Assembly: GCA_900169235.1 (NCBI GenBank)
Contig: FWCC01000044.1
Span: 212,583-276,582 of the forward strand
Source: Zarea fungicola
Taxonomy: Eukaryota > Ascomycota > Sordariomycetes > Hypocreales > Cordycipitaceae
DNA length: 64,000 bases
Direction of reading: 5' to 3'
Made by a program: the position numbers and the translations under genes. Numbering within the stretch: position 1 is the stretch's first letter; each line of letters begins with the position of its first letter. Below the pieces are notes generated by a model, which ran no database searches, was not told where the DNA came from, and saw only the letters and a program-made list of their open reading frames with translations. Shown here piece after piece: positions 45,904 through 59,586 of this stretch.

Positions 45904-48900
45904 GTTGGGCGCAAGCAGGTTAAGAGAGAGACAGGTAGATTGAGGTACGGATCGCTGGAGTGGGTATTTCGGCTGGCTCAGCAAAGGGCGTGAGCAAGGT
46001 CAAGGCTGGAGGAGGCGACTCATTGGCACACTGCAAAGTGCCGAATTCAATGTCCAAGGGCGCACCTCTTGTCAAAAATGTGTAAGCTGGTTGGCTGATA
46101 CGAACCACGGGGCGGGCAGGAGGGCGAACGGGAACAGATGGGGATACCGTAGGCTTGTCGAGTATATGTACAGGGTGAATAGCAAAGCACGTATATTTAA
46201 TAAAGTAAGAGCTGAGTCTTCTTGGAACGACAGTCGACTCAATAAATTCACAAACCCGTGACGATGTGAATGTGAATGTGAATGGAAGATGTTGGAAGCA
46301 AAGACGGAGGATGCCCGCGAGTTTTGTTCAAACAGGCACCGAGAAATTTGGGGGGGGGGGGCCCTGCACACATGGCCACGACATGACTGGTAGGGGACTT
46401 GGTGCTTTGCAGGCTGCGGATTTAGCGGGCGGGTGGGCGCTGTGGTGCTCTGTGGAAGGACTTCAGCAACGAAACAGTGCTGCTAACTGATTCAGCCGGC
46501 GTTATTCAGCGCGGAACTGCCGTTGAGAGCGCTGTAGAGCACTTGCCCACCACTAAAACAGCCGTGAATGGTCCAGTGAAGAAGCCTGAAGACTTCACTG
46601 AGTAGCGTCGCTGGCAAGACGGGAGTCACGCAACAGTGGGGCGCAGTCCGATCCGGAGACGTTCCATGGGGGGCCCTATGGGGGCTTACAGGGCTTGAGG
46701 GGGTTTGATGCGGGCGCACCGCTCGCCAGAAGGTGCAGTTGTGGGGACCAACATGTCAATTCTGCGCCCTTGTTTTGACATCCTGGGCGGACGACAGTCT
46801 TCCTACGCTATAGAAAAAGTACTTTGGACCTTGTCGCCCACTCACCCAATTCACTCCAATTGGCGGCTAGATGTCCATCAAAAGCCGGCTTGCAGTCTTG
46901 CCAGCTGGCAGAACAACCTTAAAAGAAATTCGAAGTGTCAGCCGCGGCTTGCTAAAAGTGCCCATCATCATCTGGAAAGAGACGGTCAGCCTGGGTTCTG
47001 GCCAACTAGTTAGTTGGACTGGCGGGACAATGTGGTACATCTATTTTGTATCGAACAATTAACTGTGAATATGTACTGCCGTATCTAGCCTCACTTGGAA
47101 TAGGGGCACGTGTAGGTACGGCATATCAACGTCTTACACAGTGCCAAGCATGCCAACATGCAAATAATACTATTAAAGCCAATGGAATTAACCTTGGTTC
47201 AGAAAGCTCATAAACAGCCTCTGATTTCGTCAATTGGAGATAATATTTGCTCACTATCCCGAGCAACCATCACAACGCAAGACGACGGCCACCAATCAGC
47301 CGCCGGCTCATCGCTCGCAAAGGACGCAAGCCTGATGACGACGCCACATTCTACCGAAATATACGATATTCTAGCTAATCAGTGGGGTATCCGGCTCTCT
47401 TCTGTATACTTGACCGATTGTTTTACTTCACAGTCAATGCTTACAGTACTTGAACCCTCGCAACGCAAACCACTACAAACAATTTGAGCATATAATTTTA
47501 ATAATCATAACACCAATCACGTCAACTAAATTACCAGGTATACAGGTAGACTCTTTGCCATCTTTTCTTTTCTTTCTTCCATGTCGTTGGTGTCGTCGTC
47601 TCCTCCACTCCAAACGTTCTACCCGGATCAATCTCCAGAACCATCTACTGCCTTCTTGCATGCACCTCTTTCAGCCTAGGTAGACTTGGCATTGCGGCTC
47701 CACCACTTCAGCTTGTTTTAACGTTGAAACTCCGGACAGCCCAGAACAGAAACTGCAAGGTCATGTCATACCGGTGAATATTTCTGTATGATCCAACCGT
47801 GACCCAATGACGAGGGCCGACGTAGGCCGATATAATTCAAAGTTGCTCGGACGATGGGTTTCGTGTTAAGCAATGGCGTAAGAAGGAATGAATCTTGCCC
47901 GTCCGATCTGGAGCCAACACCCCCATGGATCATGCATACGTCAACACGGAGCACTACTCGGTGCGCCAAGGTTGCATTCAACAGCCGAAGCCGGCCGTGA
48001 ATACCTTGTTCAGATTTTCAACACCCACCCACTAGGTACTAAGGCTCACACATGCAACAAGATTCGCTGTGTCGATCAAACATTTTCAAAGCTGCCGGCT
48101 TCTGTACTTGATGCTGATATTTTACTCTGCTGCTCTTCATACTGCATGGTAATTGCCGCAGGTCTTTCTTTTTGCTTCTTTTCTTTTCAACTTTTGTTTG
48201 TACGGGCCATGTTTCGCCTTGATTCTTTTGTCCTATCCCAGCAGCAACAGGTTTTTAGCACCAGCTATGAGGCTGAGCAGTGCCGGCTTTTGGAGTTGCC
48301 ATTCACCATTACATTATTAATACAGTAATATAATCTGTCCTCGTGCTCCCTTGCATCAAAACAGACCGTGAACATCATGCTGCTGCGCCATTGTTAGAGA
48401 AACATTGTGCATTTCTCGCTGCTCGTTGCTCGGTACTCGGTTCTCGGCTCTGGAACCTTCTCCGGCTAAGACTAGTTACTTTCTTACAGTCGCCTCTTTC
48501 CTATTGGGACCCCGCATTTTCGCTCAAGTATCTTGTCATTATTGTCTGTCTGTACGGAGTACTCCATACATAACCAGTACTCGTACTTGCGAGTTCTCCG
48601 AGTGGGCGGCTGACTGGGTCCACATATCCGGAGTGCTGTACCGCACCTTCACAACCCCCGGCCGCCGTGCTCACTACGGCTTCCGGCAACGTTACGTAGT
48701 TGACAGACAAGGTGACTCATTATGCCTCATACTGATGTTGACGGAGGGCATTCATTCACCCGCAGCACATCATTACTCGACATCTTTGAACCGTATCAAT
48801 GCAGAAAATGGCATTGCTCCTTGGAAACAAACGTCCTTGGCTACACAATCAAGCAAAGTTAAACACGTATGCAATTGATTTTACATAGGCTGCTAGCCGG

Positions 48901-49194
48901 TGAGGGCCATCTTTATCTAAAGGAAAAGAGACCAATTCCCAATTTCACTTCTCCTTTTTGCTTTATTTTCTTTTGTTCGGTTTTCTTTTCCTTCCCAACT
49001 TGATTCCCAGCAGTGTGCAATTCAAAATTTAGGACAAAAGCTCCTAAGCGCCTCCGTATCCTCGCATTCTGTGGCTATGCTTACTTGTAGCCAGTAACCC
49101 CAATCTATAAAACACAAAAAACAATCATCATTCGTTCCGCAACTTATCAGCCCCTCTCCAATAGTCCCAATTCTTAATACAAATCCACGATCGG
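45904..49194. promoter_or_regulatory. 3.3-kb gene-free region upstream of the homeodomain regulator
   Basis: Between the start of the regulator (45903) and the 3' end of SREA. It has GTGAATGTGAATGTGAATG (46265-46283), G12 (46350-46361) and TACGGAGTA (48553-48561). ORFs at 47158-47487 and 47888-48328 show no family features and I do not call them genes. Long 5' regions are common for fungal developmental regulators. Confidence 0.5.
46350..46361. repeat. poly(G) run of 12
   Basis: Uninterrupted G12 about 450 bp upstream of the regulator start. Confidence 0.8.
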
Positions 49195-49886
49195 TTAACT
49201 TGTTCGGAGCTGATGGAGCTCCCGCTCCTTAGCAGCTAGCATCTCCCTGATCTTCTCCGTCTCCCTCTCAAGCAGCTGTGTTCGTTCCGCCTTTTGATGA
49301 TCACCTTCATAATGCTGGTGCAGAGGTGTACCGTCCCGTGACGAGTATGCACTGTGTCTGCTGCCGTTTCCCAGGTCCAGGCCTGGAGATCGCAGCGGTG
49401 GGAGTGAGTACTCGGATTTATCGTCTCGTCCACCATGAGAGCTGGAAGCAGGATTCAAAATATCCCGAATCGAAGAAACACGTTTAGCATTATCGTAGCT
49501 ACTATCAGGCACCCCAATGACCGATGCGGGGTCTGTTGTGGAAAACGATCTCTTTCGCCTCGGTGAGATAAACGAAGCTGGTGAAAGAGACGATTGTCGT
49601 TCAGAGCCAGTTGTCATAGATGTGAGGGGTGGTAATCGGTTCTCGTCGTTCAACGACGGGTTCGCGATTCGAGAGGAAGACGGCGACTGGTGATATGCAG
49701 CCAGGTCGGATGCCGGAGGCAATGACGACTGTAGTGATGATGGCGACTTGGAATGTATGCGAGATACATCCAGGTCCATAGGTACAGGGTCTTCTGGTTT
49801 CCGTCGTATGCCGAGATTGATAGATCCATCGTCATTGACAGTGCCTCGTTCAGGTGTTGTCTCATTGCTTTGTGAATCCATCATTA

Positions 49887-49926
<40 letters not shown>

Positions 49927-50938
49927 TTCTTGATTTGCAGGAATAACTCTCTTGCGTCGCTTGATTGTTGCCTTTTTCATAGCAACAGGACGGTGAACAC
50001 CATGGAGACGGTAGTAGAGACCTGCACCACGGTTATTAGCGTGCAAAGGTCGAAATATATACAGTCTTTTACTTACCACAAGCATTGCAAATAACGTGGC
50101 CGTTGCCATCACGCCTCCAGAGAGGCGTGATTGTTGTGCCGCAGTTCTGACACGCAATAATAACCGACGACCGTTGATTTTGGGCTTGGAGCGCGTTTAT
50201 ATCAATGGGAGCTGGGGCATCGTCTGGCCCAGCGTCTCCTCCTTGACACCCACCTCCCCCTTGCCTTTGCAGCATGCTCAGCTTTGAAACGCGGTTGTTG
50301 TACGCGGGGCAACCGTTGCAGCCCTCCGCACCACCTGTTCCATTACAGCGTCCACCTCCGGGGCATGTGCCGGATGGTGTCTTCTCTGCAGCTACATACG
50401 TAGCACCAGCCACCTTGGGTGTAGAAACTTGCCCCGAACTCCCAGCATTCGGTGAAGCTGTTACTCGAGATGGCTCTGCAGAGACGACTTTGGGTGGCTT
50501 TTTCAAATTCGTTGGTCGAGCCGAGTTTCTGGCCCGTAGGTAAAGGCCGCAGGCATTACATATTGTTGCACCCTGAGGTGATCTTCTCCAAAGAGGTGTT
50601 TCCGTAGTGCCACAATTACTATTTGTGATGTTAGGCGTGTCACAACATGATATTGTTATCATGGTGGTTGCTTACCTGCATACCTGGCCGTGGCCAGACG
50701 ATGAGCCAGACTGCTGCTTCTTTTTTGGGCCCGCTCCTTTGATTGACGGTTCAGTACTGCTCGTCACACTTGGGCTTCTGCTGCCATTCTTCATGGCACG
50801 TGTTTGGCCGTCACCGTCTGGTGATGGTCGCGACGAAGCTGCGGTGGCGGATCCATCGCGACCCCGGGATAGTGGCCGCGACGGTAATGCCGTGCGCGGT
50901 TGCGACACGGTTGCCGCTGGTTGCGATGTGTCATTCAT
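49195..50938 (-). CDS. sreA: GATA factor, siderophore/iron repressor (SREA type)
   Basis: Three exons: 50676-50938, 50077-50618 and 49195-50021; introns 50619-50675 and 50022-50076. Product 543 aa. Two GATA fingers, each C-x2-C-x17-C-x2-C: finger 1 [20 protein letters not shown], finger 2 [20 protein letters not shown]. Between them is the cysteine-rich block [20 protein letters not shown], diagnostic of the SREA/SRE/Urbs1 iron regulators. A C-terminal coiled coil ([20 protein letters not shown]) is also typical. Known: these factors repress siderophore synthesis and iron uptake when iron is sufficient, the Cys-rich block sensing iron. Intron 1 splits finger 1 two residues before its second cysteine, and intron 2 lies just after the last cysteine of finger 2. 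A 9-nt repeat encodes an Asp/Gly run at 49891-49926. Confidence 0.95.
49891..49926 (-). repeat. 9-nt tandem repeat x4 within sreA
   Basis: Four exact copies of GCCGTCATC (plus strand) encode [12 protein letters not shown] in the acidic linker after finger 2. Likely length-polymorphic. Confidence 0.9.
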
Positions 50939-52106
50939 GTCAGGCTCAAATTAATCCTTGAAATATCGTGGAGTTTTTGTTACAGGGCGTGGTTTGTGTG
51001 GAGGAATCATAAACGAGATACACAACGCTGCCAGACTCTTGGCGTTGCCAAAATGCAATTGTACTGCGTTAAACCACTTGCAGGTGGACAAGATCCAGAT
51101 AGTAACACCAGAGTTGACGCAAATGGTGGATGTTGAGTGTTGCCAAATTCAAACAGGCAACCCGAGCGCTGTCAACGTGGCCGTTCAAGACCAGGATGTG
51201 GCAAAGACGAAAAGACCCAGAACAGATTGCGCGACAAGGCGTAAGGCTGTGTGATGCGCAGGCGACAGCACTGCTCAGGTGCACGTTTGCTGGCTGCGAC
51301 GACAGGATTCTCGCGGTTGTGGGTGGGCAAATCTCTTCCGAAGGGGCCGCCGCTTTGAAAACAGTTTCGTCTGGACTGGTTGTGCCAGAGTACAAAGACG
51401 GCCGTCGGGTGCCCAAGTTTAGATATGACGAACACCCGCCAGAAAGTATAGCGACTTGAGCTTAGTCTGGGGCGGTGGCGGTCAACTGATCCTCGACTCG
51501 ACAATACCAGTATCAGGACGACTGCTTTCCCCTCTTCACGCAAGGCTTTTTCTTCGTCCCTTACTGCGATAGCTTCTCAAAACAGCCCAAGACCACAGAC
51601 TTTTGACAATGGTAAATGCTAGCCGGTACTTTGCTACTTACAGTGGTTAAGGGATGTGGCATGGACCCGACAACCGATAATCTGGAGCGTCACCACCAAG
51701 ATGCAGCGTGTGCTTAGGGTGGTCGGTGGGGTTTCCAGGCCTTCCTTAACACTGATGGCTCCTGGAACGGCCGTAAACTATGCCTTGATTACATTTGCCG
51801 CTCTGCCATTGGCTACTACGTGCTTCCGCGCCACAAAGAGCCACAGGGGCTTTCCTTAGTTCAAAGGCCGTCAGCCGCCTAACCGCTTTTGTCCGCTTTC
51901 GTCTCGGTGGCAGGTCTTATCAGCATGATCTCTGATCCAACCTTGCTGACATAATGGTGCCGTTTTCTGCCAGCTGGTCTGGATGCAGGTGAGCTCGGCG
52001 CAATCAACTTCAGGTCGTGTCGGTACGCGCTGTGCACAGCTTCGGGGGTCCAGCTTGGCAAAGTGCATCGTCAAAAGAAACCCAATTGGCTAGTTGCACG
52101 CGCAGC
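50939..52106. promoter_or_regulatory. divergent region SREA / BRE2
   Basis: 1.2 kb. The ORF at 51130-51459 (109 codons) has no family features. No GATA site of the ATCWGATAA form was seen. Confidence 0.45.
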
Positions 52107-53797
52107 ATGGCTTCTGGTGTGGAAACTCCCAAGAGGGAGCCTACGCCTACCTCTTCTATTTCATCAATTCCGCAGAAGCGTGCCATCGACGAGGTCAACA
52201 GCCCCGCGCGGCCGTCGCCGCTGAATTCCGACGTCAAATTTGCAGATCCTCCTTTGCAGGCAGAAGATGATGGCCAAGCAGCTCGCTCAAAGCCTAGCCG
52301 GGTGAAGAAGGAGTCTTTAAAGAAGCGTGAAGCCAAGGGCGACGGCATCCCGCCAACACCAGACCCCAAGGTTGAAAAGGAAACAGAGCAGAGCGAGTCA
52401 AGTCCATTGCGCTATAAGCTTGCGCCGCCAAAACTCTCAGACTTTGATCCTCCAAGAGGGCCCGTGCTGACAGTTCATCATGAAACCATAATGCCAGATG
52501 GCGATGCTGTTCAATTCTACGAGACTTCTGACCAGTAAGCCACAGCCGCAACACGATCAGCAGATGCTTGGCTAACCATTGCGGCAGTGTCGCCAATAAA
52601 AAGAATTTCCGATACGCATATTGCATAGCAGATCCTCGTTTCCCTTCAATGATCTACTACCGCCAGACTGAACCAGAGCCATTTGGGCCCCGCTTCAGCT
52701 TCGAAGACGCTGCCTCGCACGTCTTCTTCGACAAATCCGCCAGAACCGTCACCACGGACAGGGGCTTTCGCATGGCGCGCGCAAACGTCGCCGTGCGTGA
52801 GGGACGGTGGTATTGGGAATGCAAAATCACACAAGGAGTGCGACCCCCGCTCCCAGGAGAGACGAAGCCACTGGGTGGTAAGCATGTCCGTATGGGTTGG
52901 GCCAGACGCGAGGCATCTTTGGATGCGCCCGTCGGCTTTGACGCCTACAGTTACGGCATTCGCGACGTGGCAGGAGAGAAAGTACACATGTCACGCCCAA
53001 AGGAATTCTTTTCAACTGGTGAAGGTATTCGCGAGGGCGATGTCATCGGATTAGAAATTCAGCTTCCCTCTGAACGACTGCACCGAAAAGTCATGGCAGG
53101 CCAATACCACCCAGCTGTGGACGCGGCCGACGAACCTCCGGCCCTGGTTGCCGAGGGAGCCAACATCGTCCGTGACCGCGTGCCCATCCGATTCAAGGCA
53201 CATACCTACTTTGAAAAGATCGAGTACCATACGACGCGTGAGCTGGAAGACCTCATGAATCCCTCGCCATCGACCGCAGCCAGCTCCGCCTCGCATCCAC
53301 CACACCCGACGCACTCAACACCGGCCCTCCGAACACTTCCGAATTCATACATAAAAATATATAAAAACGGTGTTCTTATGGGAACTGCGTTTGAGAATCT
53401 ACTAGGGTTCCTGCCTCCAGCATCACGGCCTATGCCCCAGGTTGGCGCCCGTGACGGCCTCGACGACGGCATGCTCGGCTACTACCCAGCTATTAGCATA
53501 TTTCGGGGCGGCACGGCGGAAGTCAACTTCGGACCGAATTTCTGGTATCCGCCTTCGGAATACGATGCTGCTGGCGGAGCTGGTACTGGCTCCCAAAATA
53601 AGACGCTGCGGTCGGTCTCGGAGCGGTACGAGGAACAAGTGGCCGAGGATATTGTATACGATATAATTGACGAGGTGGATTTCTGGATGCAAGATGGTGG
53701 TGGTGATGCAAACTCAGCCGAAAGCAATGCAAAAACCGATGCCGTCAATCTCACACCAGGAAGAGCTGAAATTAAAGAGCTGGTTGAAGACGATTGA
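52107..53797 (+). CDS. BRE2: COMPASS subunit Bre2 (SPRY/ASH2L-like)
   Basis: Two exons: 52107-52534 and 52588-53797; intron 52535-52587 (GTAAGC..GCGGCAG, 53 nt). Product 545 aa. The N-terminal ~100 residues are disordered (MASGVETPKREPTPTSS). The SPRY domain begins after the splice: GPRFSFEDAASHVFFDKSAR, GRWYWECKITQG, HVRMGWARREASLDAPVGFD, SYGIRDVAGEKVHMSRP. A later block FENLLGFLPPASRPMP and GYYPAISIFRGGTAEVNFGP completes the fold, split by a low-complexity Ser/Pro/His insertion as in other fungal Bre2. The C-terminal YEEQVAEDIVYDIIDEVDFW is the Dpy30-binding helix. Known: Bre2 with Sdc1 supports the histone H3K4 methyltransferase Set1. The start at 52107 omits 30 upstream in-frame residues with no family match. 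Confidence 0.93.
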
Positions 53798-54030
53798 AAG
53801 TCTAATACAATTAAGACTATGAATAATGATACCCACTACAACTATTGGAAGGGCAGGGTCATGTACATTAAATCAGTATAAAACAATATTTTCGCTGCTG
53901 CAGGTCTGTTTAAAATTTAATTCGTTGCGAAACAATTTCATCAGGCATCAATGAGTCGTTAGTTAAGAGCTCCGGCTGCCTCGTTCCGCACACTTATTTG
54001 GTTCTACTAAATATTACCTTGACTTTCCTC

Positions 54031-55274
54031 TCAGTTGGTTCTCACGCTGTCGAGCGGTTCATCTGCAGTTGTCACCTCTGTGCGTGGTGGTGGTGCTGGC
54101 AGCGTGGGGTCATCTGGAAGTTCTTCAATGCGATCACCTCCATCAATTGTGTTCTCTGTTTGTTCTCTCTCCAGACGGACCTCACGGCCGCGCTTATAGC
54201 AGTACCACAACACAAACAGCAGTACTAAAAAGCAGTTAGCGACTTTTATCAAAAGCAGCAGGCATATCGAACACGAAACTGACATGATAGTGCGACGCTC
54301 CAGATGACATTCATGCCGATAAATGCCGGCCAGCGAGTCTTGAGCGCTTCGACAATGGCACGGAGCATGGCGACGACAGCGCCGGGCTTGGTTACCAGCT
54401 CAACAAGGTTTTGCGGCAAGAACATTTTCTTGGCCGTGCCTTTGAGGCCGTCGTCCGTGTCCATCTTGATACCCTGGCTCTTGGCAGCGGCTGCGAGGAT
54501 CTCAGGCCCCAGAGTGGCCGTCACCTTGTCAGGTAGCTGCGTGACGAGTTTTTGCAGCGAAGAAGGCAACTTCTCGAAACCCTTGGCAATGGCACCATCT
54601 CGGTCCTCGATAAGACTCGTCAGGTCGTCTACAGCCGTAGGCACACCGTTGACAAGGTCTTTGAAGACCTGCGTGAACCGTGCAAGGACAGCTGAAGCCT
54701 CGCCGGCCGGCACGACCTTGTTGTTCTTCGCCGTCAGATTGAGACGGTCCAGCACGCGACTCAGATCGTTCTTCTCGCGCTCCGCTTCCGTGGCCGTTGC
54801 CACGTTGGCGTCATCGGGCTTGAGTCCTCCATTATCGTGCTTCTTGTGGCGCGTGAAGAGCATGGACAGGCGGTTGCCCTTCTTCTCCGTCTTGCCGTCG
54901 GGTTCGGCAGCAGCATCGGCTACCACAGCCGTTTCCTTGTTCTTGATAGATGACTCAACAGCGGATGCAGCTTCATTATCCGATGGCCAGTCTAGATCAG
55001 CCACGTTGACGCGCGGTGGAAGAGGCGGTGCGGGTCCGTCATGTTCAGCAAGGAGGCTCTCGATGAAGCGCTCGTCCTCTGGGTGCAGCACAACGTCTAC
55101 GTTGCCGCTGCCATCGTCGCGCTCCTTGCCCTTTAGTAGGTTTTTTGTTGCATGGTTGACATCTTCGTTGGTTATCGAGCCCTCGGCCGAATTCTTGGAC
55201 TTTTCTGCCTCCGCTTTTGCCTTCTTTTCGGCGTTGTGTTTCTTAACCTTCTTGTACGTAAAGAATTCAAGCAT
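54031..55274 (-). CDS. tail-anchored conserved fungal protein, function unknown
   Basis: Two exons: 54284-55274 and 54031-54224; intron 54225-54283 (GTCAGT..CTTTTTAG, 59 nt). Product 394 aa. Splicing rebuilds one hydrophobic segment, FIGMNVIWSVALSLLLFVLW, followed by YCYKRGREVRLEREQ, so the protein has a single TM near residues 315-335 and a ~60-residue tail. N-terminus MLEFFTYKKVKKHNAEKKAK is a block I associate with an uncharacterised fungal family. The centre has helical, conserved-looking sequence (FTQVFKDLVNGVPTAVDDLT, FEKLPSSLQKLVTQLPDKVT). The tail is acidic and Pro-rich (PTLPAPPPRTEV). No enzymatic motif. The 59-residue tail is long for a classic tail anchor, so type I/II orientation is open. 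Convergent with BRE2 (233 bp). Confidence 0.8.
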
Positions 55275-55862
55275 CGCGAGACGAGCTTGGTAATATGTCT
55301 GGATTAGTTATCTCTGTGTATCTTTACAGATGTTTCTAGTCCGCTTGCAACTGATAAGGAGGTAATTATAGGTCTGCAAGAAATAAAAGTGATTCGGACT
55401 TCGAGCTTATTAGCGTTTGTTGGGGTAAGAGGCCGCCCTGGCAGCACCGCCACATTTGGAGACCTCGACGTCATATAGCCACTGTTACCCAGCTGAACCC
55501 GGACAAGCTTGTGATGTTGACCAAGACAGACGTAAACGTGTCTCTTGTCGCTTAAGTAACGGTTGCAAGAAGCAGATCAGACTTGGCGTAGTTTGGGATA
55601 AATATTAAGAATATGATTTCTGTGCCCATTTTCTTTCACAAAAACAGCATTACCGCCGCAGCCGCGACAACTATACTTGGTATAAAACTGTGACCCAATC
55701 AAATATTTAAATTAGAGATATATACGGAGCAAGGCATATCGATTGACTCGCCTGATACGTGCTTTATTTTTCAGGTCTACTATGGGTATCGCTATACTAC
55801 TTGTACATGGGAGTCTATCTGCTTTGTATTGGTTGCGTTTACTGTTCAGTCTGCCGGTGGTT
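55275..55862. other. intergenic, 588 bp
   Basis: Promoter of the tail-anchored gene and 3' side of NSE1; AT-rich, no ORF of note. Confidence 0.5.
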
Positions 55863-56840
55863 TTATGCTTCATCTTCTTCCTCCTCGGCAAGACTTTGCT
55901 GGAGTACCTCGTCAGCCAGATTGCTTCTTCTGCCACCACTCTGACGACGACCTCTCTGATATGCAGCTGTAGACGTCACAGCCTTCTCGCCCACATAGAG
56001 GTCCCCTTTGAACTCCCTGGAGCATTTGGGACAGTCTTTGCTTCTTTTCATCCGCCAAAAGGCATCCTCGCAGATGCTGTGGATTCGAAAAACGCAATCG
56101 GGATCGGCACACCGCACGCCAACCGTGACAATGTCCTTACATGCCGCGCAAAACTTGACTCGTTGCCACTCGTTTTCGTCCGCCTCCGGGTCGTTGAAGG
56201 TTCCCACCAGCCATGGTCGCAATTCCAATAGCGCTCGCGGTGTGAGCGAATAAAACCCTTCTCTACTCTTCTCAAACCACCCACCGCCTACAAGATTTGT
56301 CAACATTGTTTCCACCTCACTGTGCTTCAGGCCCCTATCACTGGTCGACTGCGACTGTGCGGGATCATTGTCGCCTCCGTTAATGGCACTTTCTCGTCGA
56401 TGCGGCCGTGCAAGCTTGACAGCCTGCATGTCGGTTATCGCAATCACCTCCATTCGCGGTGTGTTGTATTTGTCAAACATGGCTTCGAGGACTCGTTTGA
56501 CAAACGCAAGCTCGTCGTGGCTAAACGTGGTAGCCAGCTGCGTCTGCGGATCGGAAGCTGTGTTGACAAAGGCGTAGACTCGTTCTTTTGTAACTTGATG
56601 TTGAGTTCTGCGTATTTCATAGTCAAACAGCGATGCGGCTTCTCTGGCTGTGGCCATGAATGCCTCAAACGTGTCTTCCGTTATTTGCTCTGGTCGCATT
56701 TGGTCGCCTTGGTTTTCAGCGTTCAGAATGGCGGCTAGTACTGGGCGCGAGTCGCGAAATGTCATGGAGCTTCTTGCAAGCATCGCCTGCAAAAATGCAC
56801 GATTGACGTTGCCGTATTCAGCTAACTGCGCAGCCTCCAT
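55863..56840 (-). CDS. NSE1: SMC5/6 complex subunit Nse1 (RING-like)
   Basis: Single exon, 325 aa. Winged-helix region ~1-210 (YGNVNRAFLQAMLARSSMTF at the start; VGGGWFEKSREGFYSLTPRA later). RING-like domain with ligands Cys231, Cys234, Cys244, Cys249, His254, Cys257, Cys270 and Cys273 (VKFCAACKDIVTVGVRC, then HSICEDAF, then CPKCSREFKGD): the variant RING of Nse1. Known: Nse1 with Nse3 and Nse4 forms the kleisin-KITE module of SMC5/6 in DNA repair and has ubiquitin ligase activity, stimulated by Nse3. The last ~40 residues are Arg/Gly- then Glu-rich. Divergent from the CLR2-like gene; 849 bp separate the starts. Confidence 0.93.
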   Translation of the reverse strand: MEAAQLAEYGNVNRAFLQAMLARSSMTFRDSRPVLAAILNAENQGDQMRPEQITEDTFEAFMATAREAASLFDYEIRRTQHQVTKERVYAFVNTASDPQTQLATTFSHDELAFVKRVLEAMFDKYNTPRMEVIAITDMQAVKLARPHRRESAINGGDNDPAQSQSTSDRGLKHSEVETMLTNLVGGGWFEKSREGFYSLTPRALLELRPWLVGTFNDPEADENEWQRVKFCAACKDIVTVGVRCADPDCVFRIHSICEDAFWRMKRSKDCPKCSREFKGDLYVGEKAVTSTAAYQRGRRQSGGRRSNLADEVLQQSLAEEEEDEA

Positions 56841-57689
56841 TTTGCCAGCGGTGATGGGTTGATCGTGGAATATGCAGGTAAGGAAGGAGGAGGCAGCTGG
56901 GCGCGTCCTCTTTACGCGTTACGCTTGTGGCGCTTCATCTGGAACTAACTGTTGGAGACGTAGCTGTGCGAAAGATAGTACCCCATTTCATAAAGCGCAA
57001 ATTAGAAGGAAGAAGTTAGTGGCAACGCGTATGCCTCAAGTGATATCGTTAAAGAACAAAAAAAAAGTTGTGCAGGTTATTTGTCTGTGTTGAATTCGTG
57101 TTAATGTTAATAATGGCTTAGCCTTGGCTGATAGTGCCTGAATTCACCTGCAGCGTAATCGTAGGTTGAAGCGGATCAATAGGCACGCCAATTCAACGTA
57201 TTTCAACAAAGCAATCACGGCAGAAAATAGATAAGATCCCAGACAGGGCAAGATATATCTGAACGATAACGAACATGCAAACGCCAAGTTAAACGTAGCA
57301 GTACATGTTCAAATCAAAGCATTAGAGGTTGAACCTGGTACAGGGTATGCGATGGCTCCAGGCTGACTCATCAGCTCGGGCGATCCCTAGCTTTAGGTGG
57401 CTGAGGCTCCGACCAGCAAGCTTCATTCTGCAACAAACACTGCGCAGCTTCACCTCAACGCAACGTACAGGCGATACAATTCATGGCGTACATGTGATAC
57501 CAGGCGTGTAGACCAGTAAAATTGAATTGAATCGGAGGAATACCCTAATATTTTCCTGGCAGCTGAGGGCCAAGTCTCAAACTTGTCCGCGCCAGGACAG
57601 GTGTTTGACGCACAGTTCTATGCGACGACCGCAGAGAAACTAGAGGCATAGGCTCTGGAGTGCAGAAAGACAACACATAGCCTTTCATT
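56841..57689. promoter_or_regulatory. divergent region NSE1 / CLR2-like
   Basis: 849 bp, no gene. Presumed two promoters. Confidence 0.5.

Positions 57690-59586
<1,897 letters not shown>

Noticed and set aside
47888..48328. 146-codon ORF in the 3.3-kb gap
   Set aside because: Low-quality composition with no domain or homology pattern; likely chance.
51130..51459. 109-codon ORF between SREA and BRE2
   Set aside because: No family motif, random-looking composition, lies in a divergent promoter region.
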